A stretch of DNA of 48,657 bases. It comes from Lachnospiraceae bacterium. Its GTDB lineage: Bacteria; Bacillota; Clostridia; Lachnospirales; Lachnospiraceae. The position numbers and the translations under genes are program-made. Under the pieces are notes generated by a model. It was not told where the DNA came from, ran no database searches, and saw only the letters and a list, made by a program, of their open reading frames with translations. Each line of letters opens with the position of its first letter. Positions within the stretch are counted from its first letter, which is position 1. The stretch spans positions 1-48,657 of the forward strand of contig JAETNQ010000031.1 of the NCBI GenBank assembly GCA_021772075.1, in the 5' to 3' direction. Of the stretch, positions 7,644 through 17,126 are shown piece after piece.

Positions 7644-8675
7644 TCATCTTTCCAGCACCCCCTCATCCTCATCGTCCTCCGTCATGCTCTGCTGTTGTCT
7701 GGGCTGTTCATAAAGCGAAGTCAGCACCTTATTGAAATCTTTCTCTTTGGGTGTCTGTATGGCCACCTTATACCCTAACGACTGATAATGTTTCTTCGCT
7801 TCTTCCGCCCTTACCTGACCGTGATTGTGCGGTGTACCGTCTGCAAGTTTCCCATCCACATCATTGTCATAGCAGAACACGATTTCATTAATCCCCGGAT
7901 GCTCCTCTAAGAACCGCTTCAGTGCACGGTCTGACAGGCAGCCCTCTGAAATCCGGTAATCCTTTCGCCAGTCATATCCCCGCAATTTATATAGCGTGGC
8001 ATGGCTCATGGCATCAATCGGCGCCTCAAACTCATAAACACGGTTGCTTTTTCCCTCCATAAGAAAACCGTAGGTCTTATCCGAGTTCTCCATGTCCTGC
8101 CGGAAACTGCTGTCCGCACTAGGGCCACGCAGGGCGCAGTATCTTGGCGTTCCTGTGCTGTCATACCCGACAAAAGCACAATTCCGGCGTATTTTGCCGG
8201 CTATTTCCTGCCTTGACTGATATACCTTTGCCTGCTTCATCATAGCCTGCACAATTTCGGGATCAATCTTTCTTGTCTTTGTGAGATATGCAAATACCCG
8301 GCGGTCATCCGTGTCCCTGGGCGGCAGCACCATTTTCCCACGTTCTGCTTTTTCCTGCGGTGCAACGATGTGGGCCGTCTGTTCATAAGCCCTGCATCCC
8401 AGTATCTGCTCCATAGCCTCCATCTTTTCCAGTCCCAGATAATTCATGGCAAATTCTACAATATCGCCGCCCCGTTCTTCCGTAAAAGAATAATAGCCAC
8501 GGCCATGCTTAAACAGGTACAATCCCCCATTGTGCTTCACATGAACCGTGGCTTTATCACTTTTCTCTATCTCAAAACCATTCCTTACCGCAAAATCTAT
8601 GATATTCGTACTATAAATCTGCCGCATCTGCTCCTCTGTAAAGGGCATTGGTTTATCCCTTTGCTGCACACCCAA
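7644..8675 (-). CDS. Toprim-domain primase-like protein (DUF3991/Toprim_2)
   Basis: Likely DNA primase-like enzyme of the element. The N-terminal 100 residues resemble the zinc-finger-like segment of DnaG relatives (GRGYYSFTEERGGDIVEFAM) but lack a clear cysteine set. The DUF3991-like middle has VGYDSTGTPRYCALRG, and the Toprim part has the acidic residues of FEAPIDAMS (near 215) and the DxD of CYDNDVDG (near 269). At 343 aa it has no helicase part; the neighbouring giant protein supplies one. The start is a TTG at 8675 with AAGGAGG eight bases before it; a GTG two codons later is an alternative. Gap to the giant gene is 20 bases. Confidence 0.82.
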   Translation of the reverse strand: MGVQQRDKPMPFTEEQMRQIYSTNIIDFAVRNGFEIEKSDKATVHVKHNGGLYLFKHGRGYYSFTEERGGDIVEFAMNYLGLEKMEAMEQILGCRAYEQTAHIVAPQEKAERGKMVLPPRDTDDRRVFAYLTKTRKIDPEIVQAMMKQAKVYQSRQEIAGKIRRNCAFVGYDSTGTPRYCALRGPSADSSFRQDMENSDKTYGFLMEGKSNRVYEFEAPIDAMSHATLYKLRGYDWRKDYRISEGCLSDRALKRFLEEHPGINEIVFCYDNDVDGKLADGTPHNHGQVRAEEAKKHYQSLGYKVAIQTPKEKDFNKVLTSLYEQPRQQQSMTEDDEDEGVLER

Positions 8676-8695
8676 AATGTTTCCCTCCTTTTCGT

Positions 8696-11600
8696 CTACT
8701 GCACATTTTCTTCAGAATCCTCGCTTTCCGTTTCTTCCTTATATTCCTCCTCTTTCGTGTACTCCGCATCTTCTCCATATGCCTGATATAAGGTAAATCC
8801 CTGTTCCCTGATATTCGTCAACCATTGGTCGAAAAATCCCATCAGTTCCTCTGTCTGCTCCTCTGTTCTGTCACAGGTCTCATAATAGATACCCATGTTA
8901 TCCTGCGTATAGGACAGAGCATAAATACATTGGACCGTCTCATCCATCATGAACGTAATCTCCGGATCACGCATCCTGTCACCATTCTGCGTATAATAGT
9001 GCGCAATACTGTACTCATTCTCCCCAATGGTTTCAAGTACAAGATCGTCAAAACACTCCTGCTTAAATTTCATGTTGGTATAGGTACCCTCAAATAATTC
9101 CGATGCCAGCTTATGCAGTTTCCGGTAAATACTGTTCTCATGGCTTTTTCCCGCTTTTTCTGTTCCTTCCTCATCTACGCCCGCAAATTCCAGTTCCAGA
9201 TTAAGGGACACCTGTTCTTTCAGAAGCTCCGACAGCTTTTCTTCCTCGGAAAAAGGCTTCTCTGCCTGCACTTTTGCCGCTTCATACTGTTCTTTCAGTT
9301 CCACGAGTTTCCGTTCCTCATCCTCCAGATACTGCGGTATCTTTTCTGCAAGGTTCTCAAGTCTTGTGATATTTCCCAGTGCAGATTCACCGGCATCCAC
9401 CTGATAACTGCCCTCCCCTTTCAGGCAGAGCAGTACATCATGGAATGCTCCTCTTTTTAATAATACCTGTAAACCGGCATAGGTTCCGGCCGATACGGTG
9501 TCCCCTGTCTCATGTCCCAGATTTGCCATCTGCATCTTCAGATATTCGCCCGCTTTTGCTCTCTCGTCAAACAGTCTGTGATTTAAGGTAATCGAAAACT
9601 CCTGCGGCTTTTCTTTCTGAAACCGCCCCGCATCGACTCTCCTTTGTTCAATCCGTTCCGTACACCGCTTAATCTCCTGCGGATAATGGACCGTAATCTT
9701 GTTCTGCAAGTCTGTATGCTCGGTTTTCCAAGCCGATTTCAGTGTCTGCAAACGATAGACCTCATTATCCACTTCCATCTTCCTCTTAATCTTGGGATCC
9801 GATACAGCAAGAGCTTTGAACTCAGCATACTGAAGCACCACCTCGTCCACATCCTCGCAGCTCCTTAATGCACTCCTGCCGGTCATGATCTGGCTGATAT
9901 AGCGCTGTTTCTGCTCCAGTATCTGCCAGAGATAAGCATCGAAAGTCTGCTCCGTGATGTAATTAAAGATGGATACCTCGTCATTTTCATTTCCCTGCCG
10001 CAGGATACGCCCATTTCTTTGTGTCAGGTCAGCCGGCCGCCATGGCGCATCCAGATTGTGCAGTGCTACCAATTTATCCTGCACATTTAAACCTGTTCCC
10101 ATCTTCTCCGTGCTTCCCAGCAGTACACGGACAATTCCGTTCCGTACCTTTTCCAGCAGTTCTGCCCGTTTGGTGTCTGTATTGGCGTCATGTATGAAAG
10201 CTATCTCTTTTTCCTCCACTCCAAGCCGCACCAGTTCCTGTCTGATTGCCTGATAGAAATTAAATCTTCCGTCCGCCTTCGGTGTTCCCTTATCGCAGAA
10301 AATGAGCTGTGTAGAATGGTTCTCCTCGGTATTATGATAGATTTCTGCTACACCTCGTGCACAGGTATTAAGTTTGGTGTCCGGATCGTTCTCCAGCGTT
10401 TCATCCAGGATTCTCGGATCCACGGACAGCAGTCTCGCTTCGTTTGTCAGCTTTAGAAAATTATCTTCGCTGCTGTCCACCTCCTTATTTCGGATTGCCT
10501 CTGCACGCTCCACCAGTTCCTCCATGATTGCTTTTTGAGCCGGCGTAATGGATGTCTTTACTACCTGCATCTTTCCTGTTTTCAGTTTCGGAACCGGCAG
10601 TTCCAGCATGTCCGCTGTCTTGATGTCTGCCACTAAAAACAGCATGGACATCAGTTCCGGCAGATTGTGGAACTTGGCAAATCTGGCTTTCATCTGATAG
10701 CCGGAGCCTTCTGGTTTGATTTCCAGCGATGATTCCACCTTGCCGAAAGTGCTTGCCCAAGAATCAAACATGAGAAGTCCCCTGCGCTTTAATTCGGAGG
10801 GCTGCAAGGTCTTTTGCATAACATAGAGTTCCGACATGGAATTAGATACCGGAGTGCCGGTCAGATACACTACGCCGTGTTCATTCGTAATCTCATTGAT
10901 ATACTGGCATTTCATGTGCATATCCATGGCACGCTGGCTGCTCTGTCCTCCCACGCCCGCTACTCTCTGCATTTTGGTGTAACTGTAATTATTCTTATAG
11001 GCATGGGCTTCATCCACAAACAGGTTATCCACGCCCAGTTCCTCAAAAGAAATCGTATCGTCCTTTTTCCCCGCATTGTAAAGTCTGTCAAATCGACCCT
11101 GTAAGTTATGCCTGAATATCTCCATCTGCTTTAAGGTCCATGTTTTACCGGAGATCATTTTCATTTCATCGATCTTCTCTGTAATCTCATCAATTTCTTC
11201 CTGCATGGCGGATAACTGCCGCTCTCTGGAAAGAGAAATCAGTTCAAAAGAACTGTGTCCCATGATGATGCAGTCATAATCCCCGGTGGCAATCCGGCTT
11301 ACAAATCTTCTGCGGTGCTTTTTTTCAAAATCTTTGTTCGTTGCCACTAAGATGTTGGCGTTCGGGTAAAGCCGCATAAACTCTGTCGCCCACTGTTCCA
11401 AGGTATGGTTCGGTACTGCAATCAGCGGCTTGTTGCATACTCCCAGTCGTTTTCTCTCATAAGCAATTGCGCAGGCTGTCATAGTCTTACCGGCTCCTAC
11501 CTCATGCGCCACCAGAAGATTCCCGTCACTGTAAATACCCATGGCTACCGTATCTCGTTGGTGTTTTCGCAGAGTAATGGCGTCATTCATATCCGGCAGC

Positions 11601-14600
11601 ATCAGGTCATCCCCATTGTATGTTCTGGGACGGATGTTGTTGAAGCGGTCGTTATAAAGCTGCGTAAGTGCAGCCCCTCTCTCCGGCTCCGCAAACAGCC
11701 ATGACTCAAACTCCATTTTGATCTGTGCCTGCTTCTCCCTTGCAAGCAGGGTTTCCCGCTTATTCAGCACATACCGCACCTTTTCCTCCCCAGTCTCCGG
11801 GTCCTCGTACTCCTGTCGGTCACGCACTTCCACCGTTTTCAGGTTTAGGGTGTATTCCATGATTTCGTAAGCATTCAGTCGTTCCGTTCCATAAGTGCTG
11901 TTTACTGCAATGGAATCTTTCTCTGCTCCTTTGTTTGTGATAAAAAAGGTTCCAGTATATTCCGCAAACTCAATATGGATACTGCCGTCCCTGTTGTGCT
12001 TGCTCGTTGCAAACTTCTCATACATAAAGTCCTGATAATATTTCACCGGTATCCATGTGGAACCAAGCACGAAACTGATGTCCTCCGGCTTTAACGGTTC
12101 CGGCTGCACCTGTTCTAATGCCTCCACGTTCCGCCCAAACCACTCCGGGTACTCCTCTGCCACCAGGACAGCCTGCGCCAGTTTCTCCTTCACATGACCG
12201 CTCAGATATTCCTCTGCAAGCACCCAGCCGGACGTGGCGTCTCCTTCCTTCCACTTCGCCGGATCCTGATATACACGCTCTCCCAGTTCCTCCAGAATAT
12301 CCTCCTTGCTGCATATCTGGCCGTCCTTGCGGTACAAAAACTGCATATAATCAAGGTCAAATTTTCCCTTGAAATTTAAGGTAATCCGCAGGGCTTCTTC
12401 CACATTGTCAGCCGTTTTCGGCATACTCTTTGGCCGGATTGTGGCTTTCTGGAATACCGCCGTCTTTTTGTACTCGCCTTTTACCTTTTTCCCATGCTCG
12501 TCCTTGACTTCCTCCTCAATGGAACGAAGCAGAGGTGCGTCTGCATCTTTGGAAAATGCCATGACATTCCCCTGCGAATTGAGATACCCATATTTCTTCG
12601 TATAACCGTCATACTCCCGGTTCAGGCGGTCTAACAATTCTTTCAGCCTTTTCTCGTACTCCACAGTGGGCAGCTCCCATCCCAATTCAGAATCGCCGTG
12701 AAGCTGAAAATCCATCAATTCCCGCAAGGCATCCCGGATGCGGAGCATTCCGTCCACCCTCTCTGCCTTCTTCCCCGTCAGCTCCTGACGGTACATACGG
12801 GAATCCTCCCGGTAATAGAAAACGTCCCCCACCTTGGTATAACTGTAATTCTTAACATCCGACGCTGCAGGAAGCCACTCTTTGATAACCGTGTCCTTAT
12901 CGTCCGAAAGTTCGCTTTCCGGTTCCTCATACTGTCCATGGAGCCTGCCGATTGCTTCTTCTAATAGTTCACCCAATTCCCTGTCAGAATAAGGCTTACA
13001 GGTCACAAAATCATGTCTTCCATACATACCGGTTTCCTGTGCCATAGTCCCCAGCACCATCTCCGGGTGGTCAATGAAATAACTGTTGTAGGGAATTCCG
13101 TTTTCATCCCTCTCCACGGAGAGCCACGGCGTATTCCTCTCGTCCGGAATGATTTCCTGTTCCCGCTTTTTCAAAAATAAGATGTCCGTAGTTACATCTG
13201 TTCCCGCTATCTGTCTGAACGCATTTTCCGGCAGGCGGATGGCACCGATCAGTTCCGCCCTCTGTGCAATATATTTGCGCACGGACTGGTTCTCCTTATC
13301 CATGGTAAATTTCGTGGTAATGACTGCAAGGATGCCTCCGCTTCTTACCTTATCCAGACTTTTCGCCAGAAAATAGTCGTGTATCTTGAAGTGATAGCGG
13401 TCATATCGTCTATCACTGACCTTGATACTGTGAAATGGCACATTCCCCACTACCACATCAAAGAAGCTGTCGGAAAACTCTGTGTCCTCGTACCCCTTGA
13501 TAAGAATGTCTGCCTGCGGATATAATTTCCTTGCAATGCCCCCTGCAATGGGTTCCAGTTCCACGCCATAGAGTTTTGACTGGTTCATACTTTCCGGCAA
13601 AGCGGAAAAGAAATTGCCTGTTCCCAGTGCCGGATCCAGAATGTTTCCTGAACGGAAGCCAAACTGGTAAAGGGCCTGATAAATAAACCCGATGACCTTC
13701 TGATCCGTATAATAAGAGGTCAGAGTGGAAGCCGATGCCGACTGCATTTCCTCCTCTGTCAGCAATTCTGAAATCTCACCATATTCCTTTTCCCAGCCTT
13801 CCTTTCCGGGTGTCAGGGCATTGGCAAGCCCGCCCCAGCCAACAAAACGGGCTAAAATAATCTGTTCCTCCGCAGTTGCGATACGGTTCTCCTGCTGTAA
13901 CTGTTTCAGAAGTCTGATTGCTTCCATGTTATTGCGGAACTTTGCTTTAGGGCCGCCCTCGTACAGACAATGCTCCGGCCGATAGTGATAATTCAATGCT
14001 TCCGAAAAATCTCCATCCCCTGTGGCCTGCACAACCGCCTGCGCCTCTTCCCCCTCTAAGTAAAAAGGCTGCAGAAGCTCTGCATTTTCAATCAGAGCCA
14101 CTGGAAGTCTTTCTATGATCTTATAGTCGTGAAGTCCCTGTAGCTGCTCTATATCGCCCAGTTCAACCGTATGGTTATCGTCCAGATACTGAAGCACTTC
14201 AAAAATCCGGTCGTCATACGCAATCCTGCTTCCCACCGGAAACGGCATATATCCTGTCTTTATTTCCTCCGGTTCTGCTTCCTCCGGAAGTATCTGGTCG
14301 CCCCCTTTCCCGTCATCTGCGTAAGGACCGGGATAAAGTTCAAACAGGCTGAGCTGCCCTTCTTCATCTCCTTTTCTGGAACCGGACTGCATATCCTCTA
14401 TCTCATCAGGGATGTTGAAATCGCCAATGGCATCCTCTTCCTCTGAGGGCGACTGAAAAGGTACATACTCGCCGTGTTCCATAAGCGATTCAATCACATA
14501 CGCAATCACATCCCATGACAGCCGCACAAACCCGTCCTCACCGAAAAAGAAGTCTGCCTCATCCTTTCCCGGCATGATGCCATGCGTCCGGTCACTGCTC

Positions 14601-16102
14601 TGCTGAAATCCGTAATCCAGATAAATATCCCGCACAGCGTCCCGTTTCTGTTCCATAGGTGCATCCGTATGAAATATCTGATTGATATGGTCATACAGTT
14701 CCATGGGATAAACGCCGGTATCTGTCAAAAGACTCTGCACAAAAGCCCAGTCCTTATGCTCCCTGATATTCTCTTTTGTCGCTGACTGCGGAATATGAAA
14801 AGAGGAACCCTCTGCGGTATGTTCCGCTTCGGATTCCCCTGATGATTTTTCTGTATTCTTTTTCTCGGGTTCAGACTCTGCTGACAGATTTGCTCCCGGT
14901 GTTACATCTTTTTCCCGTAATGCACCGGCTTCCGCTATCGGAGCTGATACACTACCTCGTGCAGAATGATCTCCTCCGCCTGTCTGGTTATCATCTCCAT
15001 ATGTCCGGCTCTCTCCAGCGTATCCTCGGTCTCCGGCATCGGCTGTGCCTCCAGAAGCTGCTGTATCAGCTTTTCTTTCTTCGCTTCTGCCTCCCCGTCC
15101 ACCCTGGCTATCATCTCGTTTATCTGCCCCAGTGCGATCAGCTCCGACAGTCTCTGCGGGTGCTTTGACTTCATGTAGTCCTTCCACCTTCTCCCGAACA
15201 TCCCTGTCGGTCTTATGTCGTACTCCTTGTTCACGGATATCTGAAGGTTCGGATACAGCATCCCGTCCTCCCCTTTCGTGTATTCCAGTTTCGCTAACGG
15301 TTCCCGGCTCATATCTCTGGCTCCTTTCTTCCTTGATTTCCTCAATCTGTTTATGTATCTCTGACAATACCGGTCTTGCTATGGCACAGGAATAATACCC
15401 AAGTCCCATGAACAGTTCCAGACTCCCAAAATGGCTGATATTCTCAAAGGCTCCTGTCTCCTCAAAAATCTCTGTCCTGATTCTGCATTTCCTGAAAACA
15501 ATGTAAGCTGCACTGTCTGATACAAGTTTTGCAAACTCCGCCTGCACTGCCCCGGCAGGAAGCCCATACAGCACACTGTTCTCATCTTTGACCTCCACAC
15601 GGGAAAGATATTTTTCAAGAAATGCGTCCGCCTGCATACCGGCAAGCTGGCAGAGACAGTTTTCAATGTTATTTTCGTCTGTCCCAAACTGTTTACGGAA
15701 ACGGTCTAAGATTTCCGGTTGATACTGCCTTTCCAAAGACCAGACGGCACTCATGGCTTTCCGAAATCCCTCATAATCTCCACGGGTATCTGCGAGGTCA
15801 AAATAGTAAGCAAGCGTGGCTTTCGGATTGTTCATATCCACAACGCCGATGCCTTTGGAACCAGCCTTCAAATATCTTCCGGTCTGCTTCTCCCAGCCCA
15901 TCTTCGTTGCAAGAAGTCCCGCATCCGGCCTCTGCACATAAATCAGCACGTTCTTGTCAAAGGACATCTTGTAATACTTTGACACACTGGACAAAAGCCC
16001 CATCCACTCTGTCCTGTTCTGTGTCAATGCCTGTACTGACTGACGGTACAGGTCTGCAAGGTAAGTTTCTCTACCCAACCTTTTTCTCCGGATTTTCGCC
16101 AT
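8696..16102 (-). CDS. Giant N6-methylase-like / SNF2-type helicase protein, 2468 aa
   Basis: Multi-domain DNA-processing protein typical of large Clostridia ICEs. Residues 1 to about 230 resemble the ArdC-type N-terminal domain (WEKQTGRYLKAGSKGIGVV). Residues about 260 to 450 are a low-complexity linker rich in G, R, D and E that overlaps a second gene. A methyltransferase fold follows, with DPALGTGNFF near 825 and GNVPFH near 886 in the place of NPPY. The helicase core has AHEVGAGKT (near 1530), DEAH (near 1697) and QRNGRILRQG (near 2030), then a coiled-coil-rich tail with an acidic end. The start ATG at 16102 overlaps the parB end by 32 bases. The methylase may not be catalytic, given the altered motif. 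Proposed roles are DNA handling or anti-restriction. Confidence 0.88.
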   Translation of the reverse strand: MAKIRRKRLGRETYLADLYRQSVQALTQNRTEWMGLLSSVSKYYKMSFDKNVLIYVQRPDAGLLATKMGWEKQTGRYLKAGSKGIGVVDMNNPKATLAYYFDLADTRGDYEGFRKAMSAVWSLERQYQPEILDRFRKQFGTDENNIENCLCQLAGMQADAFLEKYLSRVEVKDENSVLYGLPAGAVQAEFAKLVSDSAAYIVFRKCRIRTEIFEETGAFENISHFGSLELFMGLGYYSCAIARPVLSEIHKQIEEIKEERSQRYEPGTVSETGIHERGGRDAVSEPSDIREQGVRHKTDRDVREKVEGLHEVKAPAETVGADRTGADKRDDSQGGRGGRSEERKADTAASGGTADAGDRGYAGESRTYGDDNQTGGGDHSARGSVSAPIAEAGALREKDVTPGANLSAESEPEKKNTEKSSGESEAEHTAEGSSFHIPQSATKENIREHKDWAFVQSLLTDTGVYPMELYDHINQIFHTDAPMEQKRDAVRDIYLDYGFQQSSDRTHGIMPGKDEADFFFGEDGFVRLSWDVIAYVIESLMEHGEYVPFQSPSEEEDAIGDFNIPDEIEDMQSGSRKGDEEGQLSLFELYPGPYADDGKGGDQILPEEAEPEEIKTGYMPFPVGSRIAYDDRIFEVLQYLDDNHTVELGDIEQLQGLHDYKIIERLPVALIENAELLQPFYLEGEEAQAVVQATGDGDFSEALNYHYRPEHCLYEGGPKAKFRNNMEAIRLLKQLQQENRIATAEEQIILARFVGWGGLANALTPGKEGWEKEYGEISELLTEEEMQSASASTLTSYYTDQKVIGFIYQALYQFGFRSGNILDPALGTGNFFSALPESMNQSKLYGVELEPIAGGIARKLYPQADILIKGYEDTEFSDSFFDVVVGNVPFHSIKVSDRRYDRYHFKIHDYFLAKSLDKVRSGGILAVITTKFTMDKENQSVRKYIAQRAELIGAIRLPENAFRQIAGTDVTTDILFLKKREQEIIPDERNTPWLSVERDENGIPYNSYFIDHPEMVLGTMAQETGMYGRHDFVTCKPYSDRELGELLEEAIGRLHGQYEEPESELSDDKDTVIKEWLPAASDVKNYSYTKVGDVFYYREDSRMYRQELTGKKAERVDGMLRIRDALRELMDFQLHGDSELGWELPTVEYEKRLKELLDRLNREYDGYTKKYGYLNSQGNVMAFSKDADAPLLRSIEEEVKDEHGKKVKGEYKKTAVFQKATIRPKSMPKTADNVEEALRITLNFKGKFDLDYMQFLYRKDGQICSKEDILEELGERVYQDPAKWKEGDATSGWVLAEEYLSGHVKEKLAQAVLVAEEYPEWFGRNVEALEQVQPEPLKPEDISFVLGSTWIPVKYYQDFMYEKFATSKHNRDGSIHIEFAEYTGTFFITNKGAEKDSIAVNSTYGTERLNAYEIMEYTLNLKTVEVRDRQEYEDPETGEEKVRYVLNKRETLLAREKQAQIKMEFESWLFAEPERGAALTQLYNDRFNNIRPRTYNGDDLMLPDMNDAITLRKHQRDTVAMGIYSDGNLLVAHEVGAGKTMTACAIAYERKRLGVCNKPLIAVPNHTLEQWATEFMRLYPNANILVATNKDFEKKHRRRFVSRIATGDYDCIIMGHSSFELISLSRERQLSAMQEEIDEITEKIDEMKMISGKTWTLKQMEIFRHNLQGRFDRLYNAGKKDDTISFEELGVDNLFVDEAHAYKNNYSYTKMQRVAGVGGQSSQRAMDMHMKCQYINEITNEHGVVYLTGTPVSNSMSELYVMQKTLQPSELKRRGLLMFDSWASTFGKVESSLEIKPEGSGYQMKARFAKFHNLPELMSMLFLVADIKTADMLELPVPKLKTGKMQVVKTSITPAQKAIMEELVERAEAIRNKEVDSSEDNFLKLTNEARLLSVDPRILDETLENDPDTKLNTCARGVAEIYHNTEENHSTQLIFCDKGTPKADGRFNFYQAIRQELVRLGVEEKEIAFIHDANTDTKRAELLEKVRNGIVRVLLGSTEKMGTGLNVQDKLVALHNLDAPWRPADLTQRNGRILRQGNENDEVSIFNYITEQTFDAYLWQILEQKQRYISQIMTGRSALRSCEDVDEVVLQYAEFKALAVSDPKIKRKMEVDNEVYRLQTLKSAWKTEHTDLQNKITVHYPQEIKRCTERIEQRRVDAGRFQKEKPQEFSITLNHRLFDERAKAGEYLKMQMANLGHETGDTVSAGTYAGLQVLLKRGAFHDVLLCLKGEGSYQVDAGESALGNITRLENLAEKIPQYLEDEERKLVELKEQYEAAKVQAEKPFSEEEKLSELLKEQVSLNLELEFAGVDEEGTEKAGKSHENSIYRKLHKLASELFEGTYTNMKFKQECFDDLVLETIGENEYSIAHYYTQNGDRMRDPEITFMMDETVQCIYALSYTQDNMGIYYETCDRTEEQTEELMGFFDQWLTNIREQGFTLYQAYGEDAEYTKEEEYKEETESEDSEENVQ
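14935..15312 (-). CDS. tnpV: TnpV-like protein nested in another frame of the giant gene
   Basis: A 125-aa frame inside the giant gene, same strand, shifted by one base. Its sequence matches my memory of the TnpV family (named from Tn4451): a YPNL turn, GMFGRRWKDYMKSKHP, LIALGQINEMI, a VD.EAE helix, and the C-terminal AEEIILHEVVYQ. Length is typical. A strong AAAGGAG lies eight bases before the ATG at 15312, which supports real translation; an upstream ATG at 15345 lacks such a site. In the outer frame this stretch is the low-complexity linker (outer residues about 263 to 389), as expected if the inner frame carries the constraint. The function of TnpV is not known. Confidence 0.72.
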   Translation of the reverse strand: MSREPLAKLEYTKGEDGMLYPNLQISVNKEYDIRPTGMFGRRWKDYMKSKHPQRLSELIALGQINEMIARVDGEAEAKKEKLIQQLLEAQPMPETEDTLERAGHMEMITRQAEEIILHEVVYQLR

Positions 16103-17126
16103 TCTGAGCGAAATAAAACTCCAGTGCCTTTACAATCGTATCCTCGATTTCCTTTCTGCTCTGCTCGCTGCCAAAAAATCTGTTAATGACTGTCTCCTTG
16201 ATTTTGATGGGTCTCGGGCTGCTGCTTCTTGCAGCCTTCGTTTTTTCTCCGGTAATAATCTGCCGCAACAGTTCCTCTGTCAGCTTGCCTTTCTTGGCAT
16301 AGTCATGGATAAGGGTTGATTTTTTGGTATCTATGCGGCAGTTATCATTCACAATCAATTCCGCAATCACAGGCTGCATTTCTTCTTTCACGAATGAAAT
16401 ATCATAGGCTGCTTCAAAGCCAAGTGTCTTTGCGTCCAGACAATCAAGCAGTGGTGTGATTAAAGTTGCTATCCTGAGATACCGCGCAATACGATCTTTG
16501 CTTAATCCATATTCCTCGCTGACGGCTGCCCCTGCATCTGACTTCTTTGGGTTTTCCAACGAAGTCCCATTTTCCCCGATTTCATGCGGGTTTACGAGTT
16601 CTTCAATCTCTTTTATCAGGTCATTTCTCCGCCCTTGGCTTTTGATTGCGTCATAGTGCTGTTTCAGGCAGTATGCCTTTTCAGAAGGGCTTAAATCATC
16701 AAAGGAGCGCTGGCGCAGATTTGTCTCTGTCGCAATCAGAACCGCATCCTCATAGGTCAGATTTTCCTTGATGATGACCGGACCTTTGGTAAGTCCGGCG
16801 ATACTTCCTGCGTTCTGTCTGTTATGTCCGCTTAAAATCGTGTTTTTCCCGTCATGCACCCACACAATAAGCGGTTCTAAAATACCGAACTCACGGATGC
16901 TGTCTACCATGTCCTGAAGCCGTTGTCCGGTATAAAGCTTGAACTTATGATTTGGAAGCGGCTCCATCACGGCAAAGTCCATCTCCGTGATTCCCGTTTC
17001 TCCGTTCTTCTCCTCCGGCTGGCTTAATTCTTCCTTGGTCTTAAAATCAAAGAGGTCGTCCATACCGTCCAGAGACGAATTAAGCAATGTGCTTCTTGCC
17101 GGTATCTTTGGTGTTCTGGTCGCCAT
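16071..17126 (-). CDS. parB: ParB-family partition protein
   Basis: The 351-aa protein has the ParB/Srx CTP-binding core (LYTGQRLQDMVDSIREFGIL, ILSGHNRQNAG at about 97 to 107, ATETNLRQRSFDDLSPSEKA) followed by a helix-turn-helix segment (EEYGLSKDRIARYLRIA) for binding a parS-like site. Together with ParA it would segregate or stabilise the element when it is excised and circular. The ATG at 17126 overlaps the parA end by 47 bases, and its own end overlaps the giant gene by 32 bases, so the three are one operon. The C-terminal part is basic and likely the dimer domain. Confidence 0.88.
   Translation of the reverse strand: MATRTPKIPARSTLLNSSLDGMDDLFDFKTKEELSQPEEKNGETGITEMDFAVMEPLPNHKFKLYTGQRLQDMVDSIREFGILEPLIVWVHDGKNTILSGHNRQNAGSIAGLTKGPVIIKENLTYEDAVLIATETNLRQRSFDDLSPSEKAYCLKQHYDAIKSQGRRNDLIKEIEELVNPHEIGENGTSLENPKKSDAGAAVSEEYGLSKDRIARYLRIATLITPLLDCLDAKTLGFEAAYDISFVKEEMQPVIAELIVNDNCRIDTKKSTLIHDYAKKGKLTEELLRQIITGEKTKAARSSSPRPIKIKETVINRFFGSEQSRKEIEDTIVKALEFYFAQNGENPEKKVG

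Noticed and set aside
15379-15687. Second nested frame in the giant gene, 102 codons
   Set aside because: Overlaps the conserved N-terminal domain of the giant protein, has no family resemblance and no good ribosome site, unlike the TnpV frame.
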